Source: Apostichopus japonicus
Taxonomy: Eukaryota > Echinodermata > Holothuroidea > Aspidochirotida > Stichopodidae
NCBI RefSeq assembly: GCF_037975245.1
Contig: NC_092565.1
Location: 23,927,999-23,991,998, forward strand
Length of the DNA stretch: 64,000 nucleotides
Direction: 5' to 3'
How positions within the stretch are numbered: the stretch's first letter is position 1; every line of letters starts with the position of its first letter. The notes under the pieces are model-generated. The model did no database searches and was not told where the DNA came from. It worked only from the letters and a program-made list of their open reading frames with translations. Position numbers and translations under genes: made by a program. Below, in pieces: positions 1 to 13,200 of the stretch.

Positions 1-260
1 TGTTTGGTATTAATGACTCGTGTGTGAAACAGAAGCCCTTCTTATATTTCCAGCTGAGCTATCTGTGAATGTTTTACCTCTCTGATATGTAGAAATTTAT
101 CAAAATAAAGAAATAGAGAAAAGAAAATGTAAACCAAAAGGCATATTTCTTTCACATGCTAGATGCAATACAATTTTGCAAAGACAAACGTAGTAATGTT
201 GTGTTCATTATTGACATTTTTAATATCATGCATGCACAAATTGCTTTTGCTTTTTGACAG

Positions 261-1214
261 ATAAATGACACCTCCGTAACAGGAAACATGGTGACATCTT
301 CTACAGAACAGGTAACGGAGGGCAGGTTGTTTCTAGGACCCATACCAGGGGAGTTCTTGAGGACCTTCCATCACACCCCACAGGTGAGTCACACTTAACT
401 CTGCATGTAGCTGCAGCTAATAAGACGTAAGAAAATAAAGTCAATAAAATTGTCTATATCCAGAGCTCTAGTTCATGTCGGTTTTAACGAAAGGACAGAG
501 AGAAGTATAACTCAAACATTGATTGAAGTTCTGGCTACCCTCTTCTGTTTGATATCACTTATTTAATCTTCCTAAAACAGAAAAAGCCAAAATTATTTTG
601 TGTCAATGATTATTCAAATAATCGTAAACTAAATATTTTCTACAACGACTCCTTGTTTGGTTGACATATGATAACGTTTAAAACTTTTTGTTACGTTGCT
701 ATTCTGAAGGTACAAAAAAGTACATAGAGCTCATGAATATGCGAAAATTTTTCCGGTGAACATACAGTGATAGAAATCATTGTTTTCTCTGGTCCTCTGA
801 CATTATGCCAAAGGTTACCGTTTGTGTCGCAAAACAGATTTTCATCTATCCTTACAGTGAAACTCTTCATACTTTTTAAAATTGATCGCAACTGTCTGTA
901 AATGCTACTCCTGGTTCTGTACTGGTCAGCTTTCCAGGTTTCCATAGAAACTAATTGGTTAATACATTCTATTTATTTCAAAATATGAAACAAAAAGTCT
1001 TCTGTATGCAAACTGTCTTATGCATCTTTGTATTTTGACCACTTTATAATGCTATAAGAAATATATTATTTTCCCTGACCAAAGTTTCATACAAATTTGC
1101 TGTTGTAGGTGGAGGTGATTGTGAATGGAATTCCATCTAGTTGTGATGGTAATTGTAGTTTTGAATACTCAGCGGATGCCACACCAACTGTCACTGCCGT
1201 TAGTCCTTCTGCTG
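261..1214 (+). CDS. Inter-TIG linker exons
   Basis: Exon 261-383 follows a pyrimidine-rich acceptor ending in ttgacag and reads to the donor gtgagtc. It encodes GPIPGEFLRT, a conserved linker of fibrocystin-type proteins that I recognise between two TIG domains. Exon 1109-1214 continues with VEVIVNGIPSSCDGNCSFEY, including a Cys pair, and ends with the first strand of the next TIG (TPTVTAVSPSAG). The first intron (384-1108) shows nothing notable. Confidence 0.85.
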
Positions 1215-4200
1215 GTAAGATAACAACACTGTCAAGGACCTGTAATCCTGAGATAAGGCACAGGCTGCAGCCTCCTGCACCCAGGCTGCAGCCTCCTGCA
1301 CCCAGACTTCCACCTCCTGCACCCAGGCTGCAGCCTCCTACAGAGAATTGATTGTTCACTGCATAGACTGGTGCACTGCATAGACTGGTGCACTGCATAG
1401 ACTAGTGCACTGCATAGACTGGTGCACTGCATAGACTGGTGCACTTCATAGACCGGTGCACAACATAGACTGGTGCACTGCATAGACTGGTGCACTTCAT
1501 AGACCGGTGCACAACATAGACTGGTGCACTGCATAGACTGGTGCACTGCATAGACTGGTGCACTGCATAGACTGGTGCACTGCATAGACTGGTGCACTGC
1601 ATAGACTGGTGCACTGCATAGACTGGTGCACTGCATAGACTGGTGCACTGCATAGACTGGTGCACTGCATAGACTGGTGTACTGCATAGACTGGTTGCAC
1701 TGCATAGACTGGTGCACTGCATAGACTGGTGCACGGCATAGACTGGTGCACTGCATAGACTGGTGCACTGCATAGACTGGTGCACTGCATAGATTGGTTG
1801 GCACAGAAGTTGTAAGACTTGTATTTCTCAATGTCACTGGCTAAACAAAAATTGTTCTTGAGTTCCAAGTTTTCTTAATTTCCTATCTATCTTGTTATTC
1901 TTTATATTAAGTTTGTCTTTTTTGTTTTGATCAAGGAAATGGCTGTGACAACACCAGCATTACCCTGTCAGGCACAAGTTTCAGTGAATCATACTGGGAA
2001 AACTTTGTAATGGTCGGAGATGAAGAGTGTGTGGTTACAAACAGCACAACAACATCCATTACATGCACTGTGGGCATCGCAACGGCCGGATACTACAATG
2101 TGTCTGTGATGGTTGAAGGGAAGGGATACGCAACTCACCCAGACGGTAAGAAACTTCACCATTTAGTCACTTTCTAAGGCAAAAAACCAAGTGAATCTCA
2201 ACAGTAAAACATGAAGAAGAAGAAGATGAAGAAAGGATCTTACCGGACTATCATGTATCAGCTTGATGAAAGTTAACTTTCCATTCCATATCCCTGGATC
2301 TGAGGTAGTTAGTGTCCCAGTATGTGTTGCTCCTCACAGTAGATGCATGGTCTCTGAAATGTTTGAACCTGACATAGTCTTGTTCTTTGATTGATTGATT
2401 TTTTTTCATCCAAGGGATTTGCCAGACTTATTCTGTTTTTTTCCATTTTCAGGTGCGGTGGAGTTTGAACACGAGCTGAAAATAACTTCATTCAGCCCCT
2501 CTGAGGGTAGTAATGCTGGTAAGCTGTTTAAATGTTATTCTTAGTGTATGGTTTAACTGTGTCATTGAGTCCTTTACGGTTCTACATGGGACCTGTATAT
2601 GAAGATGGTCGTGTATTGCCGTTGGTACTTGGCCCTCCTGTGAATAAACATGTAGTATGAAAAAGTTAATATGAAAAAGATCAATACCGAAAAAGTCTTT
2701 ATACTTCATATACATTTGTCTTGACTTACAGACTCTTTTCCTCAATTATTCATCTATGTCCCAATTTTAAAAACAGATGATGTCCATGTTTATGCTTCTT
2801 GAAAATATAAAGCATAAACTTGGACCTTTGAAAGAAAAATGGACAATTGAATTTGAAATGTGATGAAAATGTTTGAAAATGCGTGAAATTAGAAACACTA
2901 CTCAACTAACTAAAGAGGACACTTAGGAGAGGATGCAATTATTGAACTTTTTTTGCATCTTTTCAAATTCCGTTGGTTTCCTTGTTGTCCATTGAGGACC
3001 ACAATTTGTACTCAAATATTTGCATCTCAACATTGTTTTGTTTGTAACTCTCTGTTGTTATGATGGAAAAAGGTTCAGAAATTATTTGAGACACACTATA
3101 TCATCTCAAAATGAATAAATAAGTGAAATAAAAATGAAATGGACTTTTTGAGAATAAGATGTCACATATTTGAATGATGTCCGAAGGGAATTATTTCTTG
3201 TGCTCCTCACTTCTTTCTCTCCATGCTCTTTTCACACACCCTCTTTTACTTATCACTTTGGAAATTGGTAAACTTTTAAGCACAATTTCCTTCTTTTCCC
3301 CTTTTTAATTTTTTTTTTTCACTGAAACAGGTGGCACTGAAGTCACAATTGAAGGTTGTGGATTCAGCACGGACCTGAATCAGAATAATTTGACTTTCGG
3401 TGGACGGGATTGTCTCGTGACATCAGCGACACAAGTCCAGTTGGTTTGTGTCATCTCAATTGAAGATGTAAGTCAAGCACATCAAGAACTTACTGCATGT
3501 ATTTTTAAGTTTTTTTATCTTGTTAACTCTCAGCAACATAAAGCGACATCTTTCAATATACTTGGGGAAGAAGAAAGGATGTTTGAACACCTTTAGGTTT
3601 GCTAATATGCTGTTAATCTATGTGTTGGTAAATTATGTCTTAAGTCACTTATGTCACTTGTATTTGATTAGTAACTATCAAGGAACAGTGTTTCATATTA
3701 TGCAATAATAAATTAATGGATATCAGATTCATAAGATGTAGGATCCAATAAGAGAACTTGGTATAACTTTATGCATTATGCTGCCTGGTGTTTCTGTGTC
3801 CATATTACAATTTCCATTAACTTTTGTGTTTCTCAACATTTGACCTCAATGTCCTGTAATAACAAAGCTTTTAAGGTTCCTCTTAGTGCTGTAACTTAAA
3901 TGTTATTAATTGTAAATGAAACTAACGCAGCTTATGTTTAATTGGTAACGATTAGTAACAAAGTCCAGGATTACATAATTAATGAATGGTTGTATATCAG
4001 ATCCTGATGATCCAACATCCACATAACAGAAATCCAGATCATCTTGGATTTGATTTATCCTGCCTGACAGATTAGTGTCCATGTAACAACTGATAGACTT
4101 TGTGTTTCTTGACCTTTGACCTCAACAGAACGCTAGCAGCAGTCGTAGAAGGAGGAGGGATTCTGACGTTACCCTGATGATCGGGGTGAATGGTATCTCT

Positions 4201-7200
4201 GAGGAGACCAGCGCCATCTTTTCATTCTTAGATTCTTTGACGCCAACCATCACAAGCATGTCACCATCTAACAGCTCTGTCCTTGGTAAGTACATGCCGT
4301 ATCAAAGCATCTGTTTATGGTGAAATTCTTAGTCTGTTCCAAATGTCTCAATTTAAAATAAAATGCTGTCTATTTAAGTATAACACTCAGCTCAGTGGTA
4401 CAATTGAGATTCTAACCAGTTATTTCTATGCTGTTTTCAAAGTTTAAATATAAGAGCTGTAAAGTGTAAACTTTCTGTTTGGAAATCAAATAATATACCA
4501 GTCTTTGGATTACTAGCTCTATACATTCACTGAGTAGCAGCATCCCTGGGTTCATTCTGTTTGGAAATGTCAAATAATATACCAGTCTTTGGATTACTAG
4601 CTCTATACATTCACTGATTGTCTTTGGCAGCATCCCTGGGTTCATTCTGTTTGGAAATGTCAAATAATATACCAGTCTTTGGATTACTAGCTCTATACAT
4701 TCACTGATTGTCTTTGGCAGCATCCCTGGGTTCATTCTGCTTGGAAACATCAAATAATATACCAGTCTTTGGATTACTAGCTCTATACATTCACTGATTG
4801 TCTTTGGCAGCATCCCTGGGTTCATTCTGTTTGGAAATGTCAAATAATATACCAGTCTTTGGATTACTAGCTCTATACATTCACTGATTGTCTTTGGCAG
4901 CATCCCTGGGTTCATTCTGCTTGGAAACATCAAATAATATACCAGTCTTTGGATTACTAGCTCTATACATTCACTGAGTAGCAGCATCCCTGGGTTCATT
5001 CTGTTTGGAAATGTCAAATAATATACCAGTCTTTGGATTACTAGCTCTATACATTCACTGATTGTCTTTGGCAGCATCCCTGGGTTCATTCTGCTTGGAA
5101 ACATCAAATAATATACCAGTCTTTGGATTACTAGCTCTATACATTCACTGATTGTCTTTGGCAGCATCCCTGGGTTCATTCTGCTTGGAAACATCAAATA
5201 ATATACCAGTCTTTGGATTACTAGCTCTATACATTCACTGATTGTCTTTGGCAGCATCCCTGGGGTTCATTCTGTTTGGAAATGTCAAATAATATTCCAG
5301 TCTTTGGATTACTAGCTCTATACATTCACTGATTGTCATTGGCAGCATCCCTGGGTTCATTCTGTTTTAACAGTGTCTGCAGGTGTCTTTTTCACTGTTA
5401 ATCAGGAGGGCCAGCATGTGGTGTAAAAACAGTACATTATACAATGCACCTCTTTTGCCATATCAGCACATAGTAAGAAAAAACGAAACGTTGCACACAA
5501 CCCAAAACCCTCATTATCTCTTTTTCAGGTAACTAAAGTCACAACAGGATTTAAATTAGATGAAACCATTCAATGTACAAGGAACTGTACGAGTCATCTG
5601 TACGAGATATCTGAATCAACTTGGTTAATTACTTTCTAGGTTCTAAATAAATATAAGGCAACAGTCCCTAGGTGTCTTGATAGTTGTTCTGCAATCTAAG
5701 GGCCTTCCCCCACCCCTCCCTGCCCGTCTAAACCCCTCCCTTGTCATTGTATCATGCATGGTACTTGTACATATATCTGCTCTTTTTGTGCTTATTTCAG
5801 GAGGTGAAAACTTGACCCTGAGCGGTTCAGGATTTGGTACCTCTGGGGCTGAGGTCACCATCGGTGGCAACGAGTGTGACATTCTCTCCCAGGATGACTC
5901 GGAGATTGTGTGTACCATTCCTGCTAACAGACCAGGATCATTCCCGATTCAGCTCACAGTCGGAGTCAAAGGGTTTGCCGATGTAGAGTAAGCTGTACAT
6001 CTTTCAACCTGTCTGTCTGTCTGTCTGTCTGAATTATGCCAGACAAACTTACAAGACAGATGGTATCTACTTTTTATACTCCAATGGTGTCATCAAGTTT
6101 GCACCCTGAATGTTTTTCATCACTTGAAAAGAATGTGGTAGCATTACTCAGATTGATCAATTCTATTTCTCAGTTGGAATTGTGCTCTGTAGATTTGGTA
6201 AATTTGGCAATCAAGTGGAAAGATTTGCTTTAATTTTGGCTAATGTTTTCTTCTTGACAGCGCTATTGACAAGTTCTCTTACGTCCTGACGCTGAGTGGC
6301 ATCTCCCCTGCTCATGGCTCCACCAATGGGGGAACCCTCCTGTCCATACATGGGGAAGGGTTTGGGACTGATACCTCTGAGGTCTCTGTTGACCTGGAAG
6401 GTTACCCATGTAGTGTCCAGTCACTAACCAATGAAGAGATAACATGCTTGACTGAGAGCCCAAGCAGAACCCATGAAGTACAGAATGATGGCAAACATGA
6501 AAGTAAGTTTGCTTTCTCTTTTAGGTTTTTGTTTTGGTTTGTTTGTTAGCGCTGGTAAAATTCAAAATTGGCTCGAGTACATCACGTGTGGAAGAGTTTG
6601 CATGTTCCCATCTTGTACCATGCTTTACTGGGCTATTGTGTATGTGTTTGTGGGTTCTGATCTTGTATCATGTTTTGCCTGGCTATTTTGTATGTGTTTG
6701 TGTCTGCAAGCACACCATGTTGGTAATACATGAAACCCCATGAAAGCTAGTACAGTCTGCAAGCACACCATGTTGGTAATACATGAAACCCCATGAAGGC
6801 TCGTACAGTCTGCAAGCACACCATGTTGGTAATTCATGAAACCCCATGAAAGCTAGTACAGTCTGCAAGCACACCATGTTGGTAATTCATGAAACCCCAT
6901 GAAAGCTAGTACAGTCTGCAAGCACACCATGTTGGTAATACATGAAACCCCATGAAAGCTAGTACAGTCTGCAAGCACACCATGTTGGTTATACATGAAA
7001 CCCCCTGAAAGTAATGTGAATGTCATCCTTTAGTTTTGTATCCATGGATTGGTAATCGATTCATGAGACCAATTTCTGAATTTGTTGATCACAATAGTAG
7101 GCGAGATCACAACATGAAAACAAAAAGCACTTGAGCCCATGACCCCATGGTTGCCAAAAATTCACTAATCATTGTATCCATCTGCTAGGTTAATTAGTTT

Positions 7201-10200
7201 GTTTTTATAATAACCCATCATTTTGTCTCAAGGAAGAGTTGTTCGTTGTGGAATTCTTAAGTTCTTGCAAAAAGCTGAAGATGATATGAATTTTTTGTTG
7301 ATAACTGAAGTTTTCTTTAACATTGCTCCATCCTCTTCTCATATAAGCTTACGGTGTTGGATACCAGTGGAATCCTCAAGTACTCAACATCCAAGCGGGC
7401 GATACCGTGGCATGGGAGTGGGCCGTACCAACTTACGTGGTAGGGATCAAGTACACAGTCCAGCAGACGGCTAACGCAGACAGCAACACCTACGATGGAA
7501 CAGGATTCTATGCTGGTTCAGCGACTAATATTGGTAAGCAACAAACAAAAAGGGAAAGAATCGAATTAAAAACAAATTAACTCTTTGAAAAGGAGGGAAA
7601 TATATTTGAATTGCAACAGTTATATTTCGGTAATTTCAATCTTAATTGTGGTACTATGAATTGAACATCATGTCACAAAGATCATACTTGGAATTGAAAT
7701 TAAATGAAGGAATTTTGTAGTGTTTGCAATTAAAGTAATACCCTTTTCCTGCAATAAACTCTAACACAAAATTGATGGCATAATTGTATTTATTTGATTG
7801 TTTCATTATTATTTCTTACATTTAGGTTCATACAGCTATACATTCTCCGCCCCTGGGACCTACTACTACTCTAGCGGTCCTGTGGACAATGACCAGACCC
7901 TCTACATGCAGGGAATAGTACATGTCTCAGCCGGGGTGGGACAGGCTCGGCAACTGGACGTGATGGTCGGAAACTACAGCGCACTCCATCAAATACAGTC
8001 AGGTACATTGTCTTCTGCCTGGCTTAGTCATATACAATCCCGTACATTTTCTTCTGCCTTTCTTATAGTCAAATACAGTCCAGTACATTGTCTTCGGCCT
8101 TGCTTAGTCAGATACAGGCCGGAACATTCCTTCTTCCTTGCTTAGTTTACAAGGTTACAGGTCTCTCAAGACTTGTCATCAAAAGTCTTCATAATCCTTG
8201 TAAAATAATTGCTGTTAAATAAGATTATATTTTGTAATTAGGGCAATTTTGATGAGTTTCAAATGGACAAGAGTGACATGTCAGATGACTTGGTGCACAT
8301 GTCTCACAGTGAGTTTATTATTCCTCAGGGCTCTTTGATTGTCCAAGGAAATACTGGGTCCATTCTGTGTTAATCAATGTACAGTTATCACAGCTGGATC
8401 TGTTTTCACTCTGTTGTCAACTCCCAAGTGAAAATACATGCAGGGGAGGAGGGGGGGGGGGGAAGAGGGAGGGAGTTATCATGCAGTGGTAGAACAAATA
8501 CTACTTGATATTTTTCTGATGTTGTTTGATGTTTGTATCTCTGTTACTCTCAGAACCTGTTAGTGCAGACGATCCTTGTTCTTTAACTACAAACATAACC
8601 GGCTGTACCGATGCCTTGACCAATGGTCCCGATCCATCTCTGCTGTACTTCTCATACTACGAATGTAGCACTCCATTTGTTCACAATATTTCTCCCATAT
8701 TTGGTACATCGGAAGACGAAATCACCATCAAAGGTGAGGGATTTGGACCTTTAAGTTGTCAGAACGATGTCCAGTTCGGAGGTCACTCCTGTAACATTAC
8801 ATCTGCTAATGAAACTGCGGTCATGTGCAAATTGGACGTCAGTAACGAACCAGCAGTGGGATACTGGCTGGGTCTCAGTTTCAATGTCGAAAACAGAGGA
8901 TTCGCTGGCATTTTGAAGAATAACCCGTCTGAGAGATCATTCACATTGGTCCCATATGTGGACTCCATTTCACACAATGGTGGATCCACTGCTGGAGGTC
9001 TTGCAGTTACAGTGACCGGTACCGGCTTCTCGTCTCTGCTCCTCGGTGGGGTTGAGGTGGCTGTCGGTAGCGCAGCATGTTCAGTAATGGACTATAATTA
9101 CACCACCATCGTCTGTGTGACCGGAGCTCTGGTGGCTGGGAACTATGCAGTCACTGTGAGGATCAACTCAATATCTGCTGACGTCAATCCATCCATTTCA
9201 TTTGAATACTCCGAGGACCTGACAGCCACCGTGGAATCTGTTTCTCCGAGCTCCTTTGATGGACCGTTGACTAATCTGACCATCACAGGTGCTGATTTCC
9301 CATCGACTCTAGAGGATGTCACAGTCACAATTGGTGGAGTAGATTGTTCCCTGACTCACCTAGAGGAGACCATCATCCTTTGCGACGTCCCTTACGTACC
9401 TGTGGGGACCCACAGCATCATAGTGAACATTGCAGATCAAGGGGACGCCCAACTGAATGGATCAAGTACGGACATCGATAGCAATGCTGCCCTCTACAAC
9501 GTTACACCAAGTATCGGCAGCAGGAGGGGTGGTCAGTTGATCACCATCGATGGGAACGGATTTGATGTGGATGACACGGTCGTCCTGATCGGGGGTGCAG
9601 ACTGTGACATTCAGAGCATCAACATATCTCATATTCAGTGCTACACCCCAGCAATCGCTACTGGAACTTATGATCTGGACCTGACCTCTTCAGGAATCTT
9701 GTATAACACCCTTGACTACCAGACCAGCTGGTCCGTTACCCCTATCATAAACTCGGTCACGCCTTCCGAGGGCGCCACGGGGGATACAATTACCATCGGA
9801 GGGTTAAGATTCAGCGACAATGCCGACGACTTGGATGTAGCCATTGATGGAGTAATCTGCACAGTGACCTCAGCATCAGAGACTTCTGTAGAATGTTCAC
9901 TCGGGGAACATTCTGCAGGGAACTATAAAATTGAGATGTATAAAGACAACATCGGTTTTGCAGCCAACCCAGATGTATACTTTAACTACTCCTTGACTGT
10001 CTCTGCTTCTGCAGCTGAGTGTAAGTAATCAAACTTCCCCTCCCAAAAATGAAAACAACTTTGTGCTCATCAAAAAATAAGTTACAGGTGTACTGAAGCA
10101 AAATTCCATATATTAGGTGGGTTAAAGTCAAACTTGATGGGAATAAAAAGTGTCATAAAAAGTTTGTGCAAAAATATGACCCCAACCTGTAGACTTTCAC

Positions 10201-13200
10201 ATATCAGTAAAGTATATGGTTTAAGCATTGTGTTGAAATGTACTCCAGACGTACCAGAAAGTTCAAAGGTACAGGGCAGAAGGTTGGGTAAAGCCGTTCT
10301 GACAGGGTTAATTGCACTATTGATCTGTCTTAACCCTACCATATCCCCCACCCCTACTCCCAACCCCACCCCCACCTCCCAGCATTCAAGGTGGCAGCAA
10401 TGTTAATGATTTGGAAATGTTTAAATTTCATTCCTCATGTAGGTGGGTTTGGAGGAGGCATTACCCTGGATCTGTATGGATCTGGATTTAGTGAAGAGAA
10501 CACGATTGTGTACGTCTGCGATCAGGAGTGTCCGATATATAATATTTCAGCGACCAACATAACTTGTGATGTCCCAGCAACTGAAGGTAAGTCACCAAAC
10601 AAGCGTATGGCATCCCAGTCAATTTTGAGGTCAAATTTGGTCATTCGTGTGTCAGAGTATAACTGCTATTGGCAGAGGCATGTGCAAAGTGGGGGGGGAG
10701 ATAGGGAGGGGGAAATGGGGGGAGGTAGGGAGGGGAAAATGGTCCTCCATGTCCATCAATCAACATCAGTCACTTGGAAAGTATTTAACACAACCTTGCA
10801 CCTTTAATTATAGACCTAATTTGTGCCTCCGAATGTACCACTGGACCTCTAAACTTTTAATTTGAACATTGTAGGTGTTGTATGTTACTTCAGGAATCCT
10901 GCTCTTAAAGTCATGTGTCTTTTGTAAAACCAATAGGGCTGGGAACGAGGAAGCTACTATTTTTTCCATACTCATAACTTGGAGAAGGATTGCTGCATTT
11001 TTTAATCACATCAATGTGTTTGAAATTGGGCTGTGGTGATTTGATTTTGTAAACCAAATGTCTGTTTTCCTTCAGAAATTGCTTCAACCAAAGAGTGTGA
11101 TGTGGTGGTTTCCTTGCCCGATGTCGGTCTGAATGCCTCCATCATAGATGGAGTTACCTACCGCAGCAGCCTCACATCTTATATCACAAACGTAGAGCCG
11201 AGACGAGGGGGAACAGGTGGGGGTACCAGCATCACCATCACAGGAACTGGCTTTGCGTAAGCTATTGATATCTTGTAATGATTCTATAAGAACTTGGAAT
11301 AGATTTAATTTTGTGGTTATAAGAGTGGCAATGTGGCTTTGACTCAACGGGATTTGTATCACAGTAGATACAGAAACCCAGAGCACTGATGATATAATGC
11401 TGTATTGTTAAAGAAAGGTCATTCTAGACATTACAGTGATGTCAACATATTGTTACTGTTTGGAGGGCTGTCAGTGGTAACAAAAACAAATTGATATCCT
11501 AATGGTTGTCACAGATAGGACCTCTGAAGTAATATGGAATACCCTAATGTTTATCATTGTAACTGTAAACTTAACGAATAATGCAAAAGAAAAAGAAAAG
11601 ACCTTGGGCTTTGGAAAATGGGAATACAAAGCTTGCTTCAGGAGCAAGAGGTCATTCAAGGCCACCTGCAGGGCCAAGTTGATGGGTTGTTGTGAGTAGC
11701 TGTGGAGGGCCAAGTTGATGGGTTGTGAGTAGCTGTGAATTAAACACGATCAATCCCATTTACAAATCTTGCTTCAGGAGCAAGAGGTTGTTCAAGGCCA
11801 CCCGCAGGGCCAAGTTGATGGGTTGTGAGTATCAATCCCATTCTCTTCTTGCAATGTAGATCATCTGGCAATGTGGTCACCATCGCAGGCACCGCATGTG
11901 TTGTTCAGACAGAATCCACAACAGAAATTGTCTGTAGGACTGGAGCCCATTCACCCACCGAGATGGCTAAAGTCAGGGTCGATGTAGGTGAGGCCGGTAT
12001 TGCTGTACAGGTAAGATCAACGTGGGACGTAAACCTCAGCAGAGGTGCATTGTTCTGTTCCTTTTGGTGCTTATTGTGCTTGATGATAATTTTTGGAACC
12101 TTTGGTGGAGATGTCAACCGATGGAATATCAACGAACAGGGCAATCTATCTATGTCTTCATTCATAGATATTTATATCATAGATAGATATTTTCCTATTC
12201 TTTTGTTGTTCTTTCTGTTTGTCATTAGTGACTCCACCTCTTCCCAAATATTTTTGAAATAAATTTAAACTAATTCATCAAATAACTAAACTAAATTAAA
12301 TAAAACTGATATATGGAGTCATTCTCTCTGTTTCTCAGGACGACGCTGACTTCTTTTACATTGATGTTTGGTCTTCCATCTACACGTGGGGAGGACAGGA
12401 TCCTCCAGTTGCGGGTGATTTGGTGGTCATACCCGCCGGTAACACCATCCTCTTGGATCAGAGTACTCCGGTTCTCAAGGTCTTACTGCTCCAGGGTAAG
12501 TCAAAGGTCACCTGGGAAGGTGGGGGGGAGGGGGTAGTAGGGGAGGGGGATTACAGGAGCTCAGTCCTTTCAATAAATGATATATGTTCCCACTCTATTG
12601 GTATTGTTGGTTGGTTGAAGTGCTCTCCTCCTTTTTACAGCATTTCCAAGGTCATACAGATGTCACCCTGTCATGGTTGAGAATTTATGGTTCCTTGAAT
12701 GATTGGGGACAAGTTGCCTTAAGAAAAGACGGGCAGGGGACAGGGGGTGTTGGGGCTATTTTGGAGGTCAGGGGAGGGGACGGGGTGGTGGGGCTATTTT
12801 GAATTTCAAATGAATGTAGAAAATCATTATACTGAGTACACATCTGGCTGCTGTATTTGGGAAACATTAGATCTACGTATCTTAGGGAAACAGATCCAAC
12901 ATAAATAAATACATTTTTGTCTACTCTTTTTAACTTAAACTGTGGCAGTTGGAAAACATAAAACCATGTACAAACTCTTTCTGATGAAGAGGACACAGCT
13001 ATTTTTTTGTGGCAGATCTTATTTTGAGTGAACTTGTTTTGGTTCGCAGGCGGACATATGATCTTTGACGAGACAGATCTTGAACTCCATGCAGAATATA
13101 TAATCATCACTGATGGTGGATCGTTGACAGTAGGAACGGAAGATGAGCCATTTCAACACGAGGCCACCATCATGATGCACGGTCACGTCCGTACACAGGA

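Noticed and set aside
1232-1868. Three overlapping minus-strand frames rich in CTSLCSAPVYAVHQ
   Set aside because: Product of the 17-bp repeat, which is open in all three frames; no start context or homology.
4412-5257. 281-codon minus-strand open frame of 30-residue repeats
   Set aside because: It lies entirely in a 90-bp minisatellite inside an intron; a unit length divisible by three keeps any stop-free frame open.
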